Origin: Yersinia mollaretii ATCC 43969
GTDB lineage: Bacteria > Pseudomonadota > Gammaproteobacteria > Enterobacterales > Enterobacteriaceae
Assembly (NCBI RefSeq): GCF_013282725.1
Contig: NZ_CP054043.1
Location: 310,001-374,000, forward strand
Direction: 5' to 3'
DNA length: 64,000 nucleotides
Part shown: positions 17,292-26,197 of the stretch, in pieces
Numbering within the stretch: the first letter of the stretch is position 1
How the letters are laid out: each line of letters opens with the position of its first letter
Program-made: the position numbers and the translations under genes
Notes under the pieces: model-generated
Databases searched by the model: none
What the model was told of the DNA's origin: nothing
The model's input: only the letters and a program-made list of their open reading frames with translations

Positions 17292-18298
17292 ACGGGAGCC
17301 TTTTTTATTAAAAGATAAATAAATAGCGCGCCACCAATAAACTCAATCACCACCGATAGCGTTCCCGACATATTCAGCAGGCGTTCGAGGATCAATTGGC
17401 CGCCGACCAGTGTAATGGTTCCCAACAGGAAAACGCCCGGTAGCAAATATTGATGCCGGAATGACCCCACAATCGGATAAGCCAGATTCGCGATCAGCAA
17501 GCCCAAAAAGGTCAGCGGCCCGACCAGTGCCGTTGAGATAGCCACTAATAGCGAGACCAGCAGGAGAATCGCGGTTATTTTTTTCTGGTAAGCAACGCCC
17601 AGATTAATCGCGGTATTTCTGCCGAGCGCGATAATATCGAGGCAATAGCGCATACGCCAAACGAGAATACCCACGATCACAATTATTCCAGTGGAGAGGG
17701 CGATAATTTCCGGGGCAGCGCGGGTAAAAGTAGCAAACACCCTCCCCTGCAAGATGGCAAACTCCCCCGGTGAGAGCAGGCGCTGCATCAGGCTGGATAA
17801 ACTGCGGAATAAGGTGCCGCACACCAATCCCACCAGCAGCACTTTATGCAGATTGATCCCCACTCCGCTCAGCAACCAGCGGTAAAGAAATACCGAGAAC
17901 AGCAGCAGCAATGCTGATTCGCAGAGAAACTTACCGGTGACGCCCAACACTCTGAAACCATTGGCATCAATAAAGAATATCAACATTGTCTGAATGAGGA
18001 TAAATAGCGCCTCAAGCCCCATGACAGACGGCGTTAATATTCGGTTATTGGTCACTGTTTGGAATAAGACGGTGGCGATACCTGCGGCAAAGGCGACCAG
18101 CAGCATGGTGGCTAAAATAAGGCCACGATGTACCAGAATATACTGAATATTGCCCTTCAGATTAATCGTCATAAAAATGATGATAGCGACCAGGGCAAGG
18201 ATGCTCAGTAACACTAACCTTTTTGCCGGAGTGCTTAGCGTGCTGTTATTTGCCTGAAGCCGGCTCTCTTTTGAAGCATACTCACTAGCCTGCATGGC
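17288..18298 (-). CDS. Iron-siderophore ABC transporter permease (FecCD family), second subunit
   Basis: A 336-residue polytopic inner-membrane protein with about nine to ten hydrophobic helices. The conserved loop VGPLTFLGLLIANLAYP near residue 264 is the FecCD contact to the ATPase, and the late segment GGQLILER is also typical. Start chosen at the internal ATG 18298, which reduces overlap with the first permease to 14 bases; an ATG at 18313 is possible. It pairs with the permease encoded directly upstream to form a heterodimeric channel. The operon order (binding protein, permease, permease, ATPase) is that of the CeuBCDE/VctPDGC type importers. Confidence 0.88.
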   Translation of the reverse strand, partial: AMQASEYASKESRLQANNSTLSTPAKRLVLLSILALVAIIIFMTINLKGNIQYILVHRGLILATMLLVAFAAGIATVLFQTVTNNRILTPSVMGLEALFILIQTMLIFFIDANGFRVLGVTGKFLCESALLLLFSVFLYRWLLSGVGINLHKVLLVGLVCGTLFRSLSSLMQRLLSPGEFAILQGRVFATFTRAAPEIIALSTGIIVIVGILVWRMRYCLDIIALGRNTAINLGVAYQKKITAILLLVSLLVAISTALVGPLTFLGLLIANLAYPIVGSFRHQYLLPGVFLLGTITLVGGQLILERLLNMSGTLSVVIEFIGGALFIYLLIKKAPV

Positions 18299-19244
18299 GT
18301 TTCGTCCTAACAATTAATAACAGGAAAACCAGTGCGCCAATGGCCCCTAAAATAACGCTGGCAGGTATTTCAAATGGGTAGCTAATTAAGCGACCGATAA
18401 TATCGCACAGCACCACCAGCCCGCCCCCACACAGCGCCACCCAAGGGATGGTTCGGCGTAGATTGTCCCCCATCGCCATGCTGACAATATTGGGAACAAT
18501 CAAGCCGAGGAAAGGAAGCACGCCAATCACCACCACTACCACGCCACTGGTGATAGCAATAATGGACATCCCAATCATCATAACGCGTTGATAATTCAAA
18601 CCAACATTGACCGAGAAGTCCCGCCCCATTCCTGCAACAGTAAAACGGTCGGCGATCAGGCAGGAGATCAGCGTCAGCGCGCCCACAATCCACAGCAGCT
18701 CATAGCGGCCCTGCAACACACCCGAGAAATCACCGGACTCCCAGCTGCCTAGCGATTGCAGGAGATCGAACTCCATCGCCAGAAAAGTGGTGACCGCGCT
18801 AAATACCGCGCCCAGCATAATGCCAGTCAGCGGCACCATCAGAGCCGATTTCATTCTCATTCTCGCCAGTAGCATCATAAACAGCGCAGTGCCGCCCATC
18901 GCAAATAGCGTGGCGACCAACATCTTGACGATCACGGGGGCTGATGGGCTGAAGACCATGACCAACAATAAGCCAAGGCTGGCCGACTGGGTGGTGCCCG
19001 CAATGGATGGCTCAACAAAACGGTTTTGCGTCAGCATCTGCATAATCAGGCCAGCCACACTCATCGCACTCCCGGCCAGAACCAAAGCCAATGTACGCGG
19101 CACTCGGCTGAGCAGAAAGATGTCGCGCATATCGGGATCTGACCAGACATCCGTGAAGGTGACATGCCCGGCACCAATGAACAGACTGCACATCATCAGG
19201 CCCAGTAAGATAACTAGGCCGACGATAAAGCTAAGATTTTTCAT
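18285..19244 (-). CDS. Iron-siderophore ABC transporter permease (FecCD family), first subunit
   Basis: A 319-residue polytopic inner-membrane protein with about nine helices. It has the FecCD landmarks: GSAMSVAGLIMQMLTQNRF near residue 60, GTTQSASLGLL following, and the ATPase-contact loop VIGVLPFLGLIVPN near residue 240. It follows the binding-protein gene by nine bases and overlaps the second permease gene. It forms the translocation pore with its partner. Confidence 0.9.
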   Translation of the reverse strand: MKNLSFIVGLVILLGLMMCSLFIGAGHVTFTDVWSDPDMRDIFLLSRVPRTLALVLAGSAMSVAGLIMQMLTQNRFVEPSIAGTTQSASLGLLLVMVFSPSAPVIVKMLVATLFAMGGTALFMMLLARMRMKSALMVPLTGIMLGAVFSAVTTFLAMEFDLLQSLGSWESGDFSGVLQGRYELLWIVGALTLISCLIADRFTVAGMGRDFSVNVGLNYQRVMMIGMSIIAITSGVVVVVIGVLPFLGLIVPNIVSMAMGDNLRRTIPWVALCGGGLVVLCDIIGRLISYPFEIPASVILGAIGALVFLLLIVRTKRHAG

Positions 19245-19253
19245 CAGTGGTGA

Positions 19254-20207
19254 TTACTGCGCTGCGGCTTGTTTATCCAGTACGGCACTGATTTTATCCA
19301 TCAGTTGCTTATAGCTCTGCACACCGCCTGCAATATAGAGCGAGGCAGAATCAAGATAAACAATCTGGTTTTTTTGCCATGCTTTGGTTTTATGAATCAG
19401 CGGGTTATCGAGCACTTGCTGTGCCGATTGCCCTTCAGTCCGGCCAATCGCGTTGTCGCGATCCAGCACAAACAGCCACTCCGGGTTGGCATTCAAAATG
19501 AATTCTGAGGTCACCACATTGCCATGACGGCCTGACTCGGTGAAGGTCGCCGCAGGTTTGAAGCCTAGCTCATCAAAGACAAAGCCAAAACGGGAGCCGG
19601 GGGTGTAGGCAGACATTTTTCCGCCACTGACCATCATCACCATAGCAGAACCCGCGTTAGCCGATTTTTGCTTGATCTCATTGATCTGTTGGGTAAATTT
19701 ACCTAGCAGCGCTTTCGCATCGTCCTCTTTACCAAAGATGGAGGCCAGTTGCTCCGTACGCTGAGTCAGGCTCTGAGTAAAGTGCTGGGTATCGATATCC
19801 AGTGAGATGGTTGGCGCGATGGCACTCAGTTTGTCATAAGCATCTTGAGCACGGCCACCGGCAATGATCAGGTCAGGTTTTGCCTGACTCAGTGCTTCAT
19901 AGTCAGGTTCAAACAGTGTGCCTGCGTTCAGATACTCGGAACCACTGTACTTGGATAAAAATGCGGGAAGATGCACGCTGGTCTGCGGGACACCCGCCAC
20001 TTTAATGCCCAGAGCATCGGCTGTATCCAACACGGAAGGGTTCAATATGATCACTTTTTGCGGGTTGATCGGAACCTGAGTAGTCCCCTGAGCATGTTCA
20101 ATACTGATTTTTGCTGATGCTTCTGGAGTGGTTGCAGAGTCATCACAACCGGTCATCGCCACAGTGGCTGCCAGTAATGACGAACATAAAGCCAGACGTA
20201 ATCGCAT
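19254..20207 (-). CDS. Siderophore-binding periplasmic lipoprotein of the ABC importer
   Basis: A 317-residue class III binding protein. ATG 20207 is preceded by AGGAGAG (ideal spacing), so it is chosen over the ATG-like start at 20267. The signal peptide ends in the lipobox VAMTGC (Cys about 21), giving an inner-membrane-anchored lipoprotein. The two-lobe fold is indicated by QKVIILNPSVLDTADALGI and KPDLIIAGGRAQ in lobe one, a long helix, and GRHGNVVTSEFI with NPEWLFVLDR in lobe two. This is the CeuE/FatB-like COG4607 group, which binds ferric catecholate-type siderophores. It is the first gene of the operon; a Fur-like site lies at 20253-20271. No siderophore synthesis or TonB receptor gene is in the window, so it may use foreign siderophores. 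Confidence 0.9.
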   Translation of the reverse strand: MRLRLALCSSLLAATVAMTGCDDSATTPEASAKISIEHAQGTTQVPINPQKVIILNPSVLDTADALGIKVAGVPQTSVHLPAFLSKYSGSEYLNAGTLFEPDYEALSQAKPDLIIAGGRAQDAYDKLSAIAPTISLDIDTQHFTQSLTQRTEQLASIFGKEDDAKALLGKFTQQINEIKQKSANAGSAMVMMVSGGKMSAYTPGSRFGFVFDELGFKPAATFTESGRHGNVVTSEFILNANPEWLFVLDRDNAIGRTEGQSAQQVLDNPLIHKTKAWQKNQIVYLDSASLYIAGGVQSYKQLMDKISAVLDKQAAAQ

Positions 20208-20252
20208 TTTCTCTCCTGAAAAGTGGGAATGTAGATATCCTTGAGTGCTAAC

Positions 20253-20271
20253 ACAAATGATTTGCATTACT
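20253..20271 (-). promoter_or_regulatory. Putative Fur box upstream of the siderophore importer
   Basis: The minus strand reads AGTAATGCAAATCATTTGT, about 12 of 19 matches to the Fur consensus, with a dyad AATG/CATT around the centre. It is 46-64 bases upstream of the lipoprotein ATG. Iron repression is inferred from this site and from the gene function. Confidence 0.45.
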
Positions 20272-20419
20272 AATCTCGGGAATAATACCTATCTCTTCCA
20301 GTGATGAACAGGTTAAAAAAACACTTTAATCTGACGCTTACACCTATCTCGTGCAAATCTCACACAGTTACATGACAGTTTTGTGAACAATCTCTAAAGA
20401 TTTAATAATTAGATTGATC

Positions 20420-20437
20420 TATCTACGCGGGTAGATA
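20420..20437. promoter_or_regulatory. Palindromic operator candidate with central CG (LacI-family type)
   Basis: TATCTACGCGGGTAGATA is an 18-base dyad with seven-base perfect arms and CG at the exact centre. LacI/PurR-family operators are even-length palindromes with a central CG. It lies upstream of the transporter-LacI-nucleoside hydrolase genes, so the adjacent LacI-type regulator is the obvious candidate ligand (inference). Confidence 0.5.
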
Positions 20438-20461
20438 CACTAAAAAGGAAGGTAAAGATTA

Positions 20462-20539
20462 ATGTCTGCTTATGTTTCATTATTCAGCCTCTTTTATAGC
20501 CTAAATAATTCGAGTTGCAGGAAGGCGGCAACTGAATGA
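20462..20539 (+). CDS. Possible 25-residue leader ORF truncated by ERIC
   Basis: AAGGAAGGT is placed eight bases before ATG 20462, an excellent ribosome site, just after the palindromic operator. The frame encodes MSAYVSLFSLFYSLNNSSCR and five more residues; its second half lies inside the ERIC element. It might be the start of an older gene or leader displaced by ERIC insertion, or a chance frame. Confidence 0.3.
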   Translation: MSAYVSLFSLFYSLNNSSCRKAATE

Positions 20540-20693
20540 CAAATCGGTCGTAGACCGTTTTGAACAGCATTTATGCTAGCCCGCAGGGTGAGTCTCAAAG
20601 AGACTCATTAATCCCAAAGAGCTTACCTGAGTCAGTGACTGGGGTGAACGAAGGCAGCCAACGCACATGCAACTTGAAGTATGACGGGTATAG
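20496..20693. repeat. ERIC element (long variant, about 198 bp)
   Basis: The right part reads TCAGTGACTGGGGTGAACGA, matching the ERIC core, and then GCAACTTGAAGTATGACGGG. The left end TATAGCC...GAGTTGCA and the right end TGCAACTTGAAG...GGGTATA form imperfect terminal inverted repeats. It is longer than the usual 127 bp, with extra sequence (about 20560-20620) in the middle, a known type of ERIC variant. It separates the operator from the transporter gene and would be transcribed as a hairpin 5' leader. Confidence 0.85.
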
Positions 20694-20784
20694 TCAGCTT
20701 ATCTCAGTGGCCGAGTGCAGGATGAATAACCCAACAGACATTAATACGTGAACATGATGCTTCAACACCAGGGGAACCTTTTTA

Positions 20785-22188
20785 ATGACTTCACTCAATA
20801 GCTCGACGGCAGACAATGCTCCATCAGAGAGCATGGCTGCGGAAGAGCGTCTGGCTACGCCCGAAGGTCGCAAAGATTTTTGGCGCGCAACCTTTTCATG
20901 CTGGCTCGGCACCGCCATGGAGTATGCAGACTTCGCACTCTATGGTTTAGCTGCTGGCATAATATTTGGTGACGTCTTCTTCCCTGAAGCAACACCGGCG
21001 ATTGCCTTGTTATCCAGCTTTGCGACCTACTCTGTCGGCTTCATTGCTCGCCCCATTGGCGCACTGTTGTTCGGCAGATTAGGTGACCGCAAGGGCCGGA
21101 AGGTGGTGATGATTACCACCATTACCTTGATGGGGGCCTCCACCACCCTGATTGGTTTAATCCCAAGTTATGCCTCAATTGGTTTATGGGCACCTGCCAC
21201 GCTAGCCTTTTTGCGCTTTATGCAAGGGCTGGGGGCGGGTGCTGAACTCTCTGGCGGTGCGGTGATGTTGGGGGAGTATGCCCCGGCCAAAAGGCGCGGT
21301 TTGGTCTCCTCCATTATTGCCTTAGGCTCGAACAGCGGCACACTGCTGGCAGCACTGGTTTGGTTGTTGGTGTTGCAGATGGACAAACAGAGCCTGCTTG
21401 ATTGGGGCTGGCGTATTCCGTTCCTCTCCAGCATCTTAATCGCCGGTGCCGCGCTGTTTATTCGCCGTCATATGCGTGAAACCCCTGTCTTTGAGCGCCA
21501 AAAATTGGTGCTGGAACAGCAGCGCCAACAAGCGCTGGAGCTGGGTCGTGAGCATGTCGCTGAAGTGGATAACCGCAGCTTCTGGCAGCGCAGCAAATCA
21601 TTCTGGATCATGGTGGGCTTGCGTATCGGCGAGAACGGCCCCTCCTATCTGGCTCAGGGCTTTATGATTGGCTATGTCGCCAAAATTTTGATGGTGGATA
21701 AGTCAGTGCCGACCACGGCCGTGTTTATCGCCTCCTGTCTCGGCTTCCTGATCATTCCACTGGCGGGTTATCTGTCGGATCGTTTTGGTCGCCGCATCAC
21801 CTATCGTTGGTTCTGCCTGCTGTTGATTATCTACGCCTTCCCGGCATTTATGCTGCTAGACACCCGCGAGCCGATTATCGTGATGGGGACTATCATTGTA
21901 GGTATGGGTTTGGCATCACTGGGGATCTTCGGCGTACAAGCAGCATGGGGTGTTGAGTTGTTTGGCGTGACGAATCGCTACACCAAAATGGCCGTGGCCA
22001 AAGAGGTCGGCTCAATTCTGTCCGGCGGCACAGCGCCACTGATGGCGGCAGCCATGTTGACCTTCACCGGGCACTGGTGGCCAATCGCCCTCTACTTCGC
22101 CTTCATGGCAGGGATTGGCTTCGTCACCACCTTCTTTGCCCCTGAGACACGCGGACGTGACCTTAATTTGCCAGAAGATGCGATTTAA
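20785..22188 (+). CDS. MFS transporter, metabolite:proton symporter (MHS) family
   Basis: A 467-residue inner-membrane transporter with 12 predicted helices. The MHS landmarks are the first helix region GTAMEYADFALYG (residue about 45), the loop 2-3 motif GRLGDRKGRKVVM (residue about 93), and the helix 5 region near RGLVSSIIALGSNSG. The family includes ProP, ShiA and KgtP; substrates are organic acids, betaines or sugars/nucleosides. AGGGGA precedes the ATG by eight bases. It is followed by a LacI-type regulator and a nucleoside hydrolase, which suggests it imports a nucleoside or nucleoside-like compound (inference). A long hairpin separates it from the regulator gene. Confidence 0.85.
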   Translation: MTSLNSSTADNAPSESMAAEERLATPEGRKDFWRATFSCWLGTAMEYADFALYGLAAGIIFGDVFFPEATPAIALLSSFATYSVGFIARPIGALLFGRLGDRKGRKVVMITTITLMGASTTLIGLIPSYASIGLWAPATLAFLRFMQGLGAGAELSGGAVMLGEYAPAKRRGLVSSIIALGSNSGTLLAALVWLLVLQMDKQSLLDWGWRIPFLSSILIAGAALFIRRHMRETPVFERQKLVLEQQRQQALELGREHVAEVDNRSFWQRSKSFWIMVGLRIGENGPSYLAQGFMIGYVAKILMVDKSVPTTAVFIASCLGFLIIPLAGYLSDRFGRRITYRWFCLLLIIYAFPAFMLLDTREPIIVMGTIIVGMGLASLGIFGVQAAWGVELFGVTNRYTKMAVAKEVGSILSGGTAPLMAAAMLTFTGHWWPIALYFAFMAGIGFVTTFFAPETRGRDLNLPEDAI

Positions 22189-22245
22189 TCCCGAAAACGG
22201 TATTCGCAATATTCTGTGAAGAAAATGAAGAAAGTGCCTGTTATT

Positions 22246-22280
22246 CCCAGTAAAGTGCCTATATTGCCACTTTTACTGGG
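22246..22280 (+). terminator. Hairpin between transporter and regulator genes
   Basis: CCCAGTAAAGTG and CACTTTTACTGGG form a 12-base stem with one bulged T and a loop of about ten bases. There is no strong T-run, so it may partly attenuate transcription or protect the mRNA end. Confidence 0.5.
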
Positions 22281-22344
22281 GATTTCCCCGTGGATAACCC
22301 CTTCAGGGATGTTTGGCCGCTATTTTCAGATTAAGTAGGTAACT

Positions 22345-23364
22345 TTGGTCAACCGTATTACACGTTCTGATGTGGCCCGCGAAGCTGGCACCTCGGTGGC
22401 AGTCGTGAGCTATGTCATCAACAATGGGCCACGTCCGGTTGCAGAAGCCACCAAACAGCGGGTGCTGGCTGCCATCGAAAAAACCGGCTATCGGCCTAAT
22501 GGGATCGCCAGAGCATTAGCCTCCGGCACCACGAAAACCTATGGTCTGGTGGTGCCCAACATCTCAAACCCATTTATCTCCTCAATGGCCCATGCCCTAC
22601 AACGCGAAGCCTTTACCAACGGGCAAGTGTTGTTACTGGGTGACGCTGGTGACTCTCGTCAGCGCGAGCTAGAACTGATTAACAATCTGCTGCATCGTCA
22701 GGTGGATGGCCTGCTCTACACCAGTGTTGATCGCCACCCTTATATCGAGCTAATTCAGTCTACGGGTACGCCCTTTGTGATGCTCGACAGAGTTGATCCG
22801 GCGCAGCAAGTCTGTGCTATTCGCGTGGATGAGCGGGCGGCAGCATTTCAGGCGACCCAGCATCTGATTGAGCATGGTCATCGTGACATCGCCATTATTT
22901 GCGGTCCGCTGGATATGCTCAATACTCAAGATAGGGTGAGTGGTTGGCGCGATGCCCTGCTACAAGCAGGATTAGTCGTGCGCGATGAGTGGATTTTCTC
23001 GACTTCTTATACCCGCCCAGGGGGTTATCAGGCGGCACAGCAGATGCTAAAAGGGCCGTTGCCGCAAGCGCTGTTTGCCACCAATGAATTACAAGCCTTT
23101 GGCTGCCTACGGGCGATGGCCGAACAGCATCTGACGGCCCCCAAGGATCTGGCGCTGATCTGCTTTAATGGCACCATCGAATCGGAATTTAATGTGCCGT
23201 CATTGACCACCGTACGCCAGCCCGTGGATGAGATGGCAAAAACCGCCATCGAGATGCTGAAAAACTGGACCGGCGCGCCCGCGATTCGCGAATTCAATTT
23301 TTCGCTGCAACTCGGAGAGTCCTGCGGCTGCACCAGACGTCAAAAAGATTCGTTTCCAACATAA
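22345..23364 (+). CDS. LacI-family transcription regulator
   Basis: A 339-residue repressor. The N-terminal helix-turn-helix and hinge read ITRSDVAREAGTSVAVVSYV and RVLAAIEKTGYRPNGIARAL, the classical LacI layout, followed by a periplasmic-binding-protein-like effector domain (VVPNISNPFISSMA at residue about 70; GHRDIAIICGPLDM near 175; TTVRQPVDEMAKTAIEML near 292). The C-terminus ESCGCTRR is typical. The apparent start is TTG (22345) with an upstream TAGGT. It probably senses a nucleoside or base and controls the transporter and hydrolase beside it. The palindrome at 20420-20437 is a candidate operator. Confidence 0.88.
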   Translation: MVNRITRSDVAREAGTSVAVVSYVINNGPRPVAEATKQRVLAAIEKTGYRPNGIARALASGTTKTYGLVVPNISNPFISSMAHALQREAFTNGQVLLLGDAGDSRQRELELINNLLHRQVDGLLYTSVDRHPYIELIQSTGTPFVMLDRVDPAQQVCAIRVDERAAAFQATQHLIEHGHRDIAIICGPLDMLNTQDRVSGWRDALLQAGLVVRDEWIFSTSYTRPGGYQAAQQMLKGPLPQALFATNELQAFGCLRAMAEQHLTAPKDLALICFNGTIESEFNVPSLTTVRQPVDEMAKTAIEMLKNWTGAPAIREFNFSLQLGESCGCTRRQKDSFPT

Positions 23365-23380
23365 AAAAGATAAAAATAAT

Positions 23381-24364
23381 ATGCGTTTAATTATTGATTG
23401 TGACCCAGGAAATGGCGTGCCCGGCGCCAATGTCGATGATGGTTTAGCTCTGGCACTTGCCATCGCGGCTCCGGAAATTACCTTAGAATTGATCACCATC
23501 GTGGCGGGTAATACCCCAAGCGAGGTGGGGTTCTCTGTTGCCCATGATTTAGTCAACCGTCTGGGCTTGAATATCCCCATTATTCGAGGAGCCTCACAGG
23601 CGCTGGTTGAACCGGCAGCTCCTTGGCGCGACAAACTGGATAATGGCGCAGCTAAAAATGGCTTAACGGCACTTTGGCAACAAACAGCGCGCCCGCCGCT
23701 GGTGGCATTGAATGCCCCATTGGCGGCCCATGCGATGGGTGAATTGATCTGCAATAATCCCGGCGAGATAACCTTGGTGGCGATCGGCCCGCTGACCAAC
23801 ATCGCCCACGCCATGCAGCTCTATCCGCAATTGGCCTCATCGGTGGCGGAAATTGCTATCATGGGCGGCGTTTTTAATGTCGATGGCTACCTGAAAGACA
23901 CCAATTTTGGCCTCGATCCTGAAGCGGCCCATGTGGTGCTAACCAGTGGGGCCAATATCACGCTCGCGCCGTTGGATGTCACCACCCAGACCCAACTGCT
24001 GCATCAGGATTTGGATAAAATCGCGCAAATTGATTCGCCGCTCAGCCGCTATCTGGTGGAGACGATCCGCCCTTGGATCAGCTACTCCATGCAAACGCGC
24101 CAACTGCCGGGGTGTTGGGTGCATGATGCTTTGGTGGTCGCTTGGTTGCTGGATAAAAGCATCGTAACCACCAGCCGTGACTACCTTGATGTGGCGCTCG
24201 AAGGGGCGCTGACCCGTGGTATGACTTTGCGCTTCAGCCCCGAGACTTTGCGTTTGGATGTCGGTATCCCTGCGCCACAGGGCAAACCGGTCACCCTGCT
24301 GCAAACGGTTGATAATAAAAAGCTCTTGGATACCTTATATCACCGCCTAAGTCACTATCGTTAG
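23381..24364 (+). CDS. Nucleoside hydrolase (IU-NH family)
   Basis: A 327-residue hydrolase that splits the N-glycosidic bond of nucleosides into base and ribose. The calcium-binding N-terminal motif is IDCDPGNGVPGANVDDGLAL, with both aspartate pairs present but six residues (GVPGAN) inserted relative to the short DCDPGHDD form of RihA/RihB. Later motifs are VAIGPLTNIA near residue 129, IMGGVF near 158 and an NFGLDPEAAH segment near 175; the catalytic histidine region WVHDALVV is near residue 245. It starts 16 bases after the regulator and forms a unit with it. Which nucleoside is used cannot be read from the sequence. Confidence 0.88.
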   Translation: MRLIIDCDPGNGVPGANVDDGLALALAIAAPEITLELITIVAGNTPSEVGFSVAHDLVNRLGLNIPIIRGASQALVEPAAPWRDKLDNGAAKNGLTALWQQTARPPLVALNAPLAAHAMGELICNNPGEITLVAIGPLTNIAHAMQLYPQLASSVAEIAIMGGVFNVDGYLKDTNFGLDPEAAHVVLTSGANITLAPLDVTTQTQLLHQDLDKIAQIDSPLSRYLVETIRPWISYSMQTRQLPGCWVHDALVVAWLLDKSIVTTSRDYLDVALEGALTRGMTLRFSPETLRLDVGIPAPQGKPVTLLQTVDNKKLLDTLYHRLSHYR

Positions 24365-24506
24365 TCTGGTTGAACACCGGTTAGCCCGATATCAGCTATC
24401 ATATCTATCCATCGTGGGGCTTTTCGACTGTCGGGCGGCCCCAACTTAAATAGGATCTGACTTAAATCAGTGTAAGACTACGGCCTTACCCTCACTGAGA
24501 TTAACT

Positions 24507-26126
24507 ATGCTGACACTGCTTCACCTGCTCTCTTCTGTCGCCCTACTGGTTTGGGGAACACACATCGTCCGCACGGGTATCATGCGGGTTTATGGCGCGG
24601 ATTTGCGCCGAATTCTCAGTGCCAGTATCCAGAAAAAACCGACCGCGTTTATTGCCGGGATTGGCGTGACCGCACTGGTGCAGAGCAGCAATGCTACCGC
24701 GCTGCTGGTGATCTCGTTTGTCTCGCAGGGGCTAATTTCACTGTCGCCCGCACTAGTGATTATGCTGGGTGCCGATGTCGGGACTGCACTGATGGCGCGG
24801 GTGCTGACCTTTGATCTCTCTTGGCTATCGCCCTTACTGATTTTGAGCGGGGTGATTATCTTCCTCGGGCAGCGCAAAACCCGCATTGGTCAGATGGGGC
24901 GCGTGGGAATTGGCCTTGGGCTGATTATTCTGGCGCTGCAACTGATTGTTACCTCTGCTGGGCCGATCACCCAAGCCACCGCCGTGCAGGCCATCTTCTC
25001 CTCCCTGACTGGCGACACCATTTTGGCGCTATTGATTGGCGCACTGTTCGCCATGGTCAGTTACTCCAGTCTGGCCGCCGTGCTGTTAACCGCCACCTTG
25101 GCCGCCACGGGCTTGGTGCCACTGAATATCGCCCTGTGCATTGTGATTGGCTCGAATCTGGGGAGCGGTTTACTGGCCCTGATCAGCAGTCGCGGGCAGA
25201 ACGCCATCTCCCGACAAGTGGTGCTGGGGAGCTTATTATTTAAACTGATCGGCTGTATTTTGGTCCTGCCATGGGTCAATACCTTAGCGCAATGGTTGCT
25301 CAGCCGTGACCTCCCTGCCGCCGAAGTGGTCATCTACTTCCACGTATTCTATAACTTGATTCGCTGTTTACTGATGCTGCCATTGGTGGAAGTGATGGCG
25401 CGCATCTGTAGCCGGTTAGTCAGCGATGATCCCAATAGCGCCCAGCCCTCGGCCCCGCGCTATCTGGATATTACCGCTATCGACACGCCATCATTGGCCT
25501 TGGCTAACGCCGTGCGGGAAACCCTGCGCATGGGCGATGTGCTGGAGCAGATGCTCTTCCGCTTTAAAGAGGTGCTCGAAGGCAACAAGCAGCAAAAACA
25601 TGAAGTGGGTTTACTGGAAGATGAAGTGGACATGCTGTACAGCGCGATAAAATTGTATTTGGCGCAAATTCAGCAAGATGAGTTGGGTGAGATTGATTCA
25701 CGCCGCTGGGCGGAGATCATCGACACCACCGTCAATCTCCAACAAGCGGGCGATATTATTGGCCGCATGACCGCCGATGTCGCCGCCAAATCGCTCAATG
25801 CCCAGAAGCCCTTCTCGGCCGAAGGTTTTGAGGAGCTAATGACCCTGCATACTCGGCTGGTGGCGAATCTGGATTTGGGCATGTCGGTGTTTTTATCGCG
25901 CGATATCAATAACGCCAAGCGCCTGCGTCGTGCCAAACACCGTTTCCGTTTGATCAACCGCCGCTACTCTCACTCCCACGTCGAGCGCCTGCATCAACAT
26001 AATGTCCAGAGCATTGAAACCAGCAGTCTGCATATGGGGCTGTTAGGGGATATGAAGCGCTTAAACTCGCTGTTCTGCTCGACCGCCTACCATGTGCTGG
26101 AAGTGCAGGAAGAGTCTCTGGATTAA
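24507..26126 (+). CDS. Na/Pi cotransporter-family protein with PhoU-like domain (YjbB-like)
   Basis: A 539-residue inner-membrane protein. The N-terminal half (residues about 1-300) has eight to nine helices with two inverted Na/Pi repeats carrying the QSSNAT motif (VQSSNATALLVISF near residue 58) and the related VSYSSLAAVLLTA near residue 184. The C-terminal half is a soluble all-helical PhoU-like domain (VLEQMLFRFKEVLEG; LGEIDSRRWAEIIDTTVNLQQAGDIIG). E. coli YjbB is a phosphate exporter of this kind. It begins 140 bases after the nucleoside hydrolase on the same strand, so it could be part of the set, for example exporting phosphate, but independent expression is as likely. Confidence 0.85.
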   Translation: MLTLLHLLSSVALLVWGTHIVRTGIMRVYGADLRRILSASIQKKPTAFIAGIGVTALVQSSNATALLVISFVSQGLISLSPALVIMLGADVGTALMARVLTFDLSWLSPLLILSGVIIFLGQRKTRIGQMGRVGIGLGLIILALQLIVTSAGPITQATAVQAIFSSLTGDTILALLIGALFAMVSYSSLAAVLLTATLAATGLVPLNIALCIVIGSNLGSGLLALISSRGQNAISRQVVLGSLLFKLIGCILVLPWVNTLAQWLLSRDLPAAEVVIYFHVFYNLIRCLLMLPLVEVMARICSRLVSDDPNSAQPSAPRYLDITAIDTPSLALANAVRETLRMGDVLEQMLFRFKEVLEGNKQQKHEVGLLEDEVDMLYSAIKLYLAQIQQDELGEIDSRRWAEIIDTTVNLQQAGDIIGRMTADVAAKSLNAQKPFSAEGFEELMTLHTRLVANLDLGMSVFLSRDINNAKRLRRAKHRFRLINRRYSHSHVERLHQHNVQSIETSSLHMGLLGDMKRLNSLFCSTAYHVLEVQEESLD

Positions 26127-26142
26127 GCGAATTCAGCCCATA

Positions 26143-26173
26143 AAAAACGGCACATACCTAATAATATGTGCCG
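26143..26173 (-). terminator. Terminator downstream of the giant autotransporter
   Basis: The stem CGGCACATA/TATGTGCCG with an eight-base loop is flanked on the plus-strand left by TAAAAAA, which gives TTTTTT after the hairpin on the minus strand. It is oriented to stop minus-strand transcription, and also follows the Na/Pi gene. Confidence 0.65.
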
Positions 26174-26197
26174 GAGATTATTGATTACGTGCCAGCG

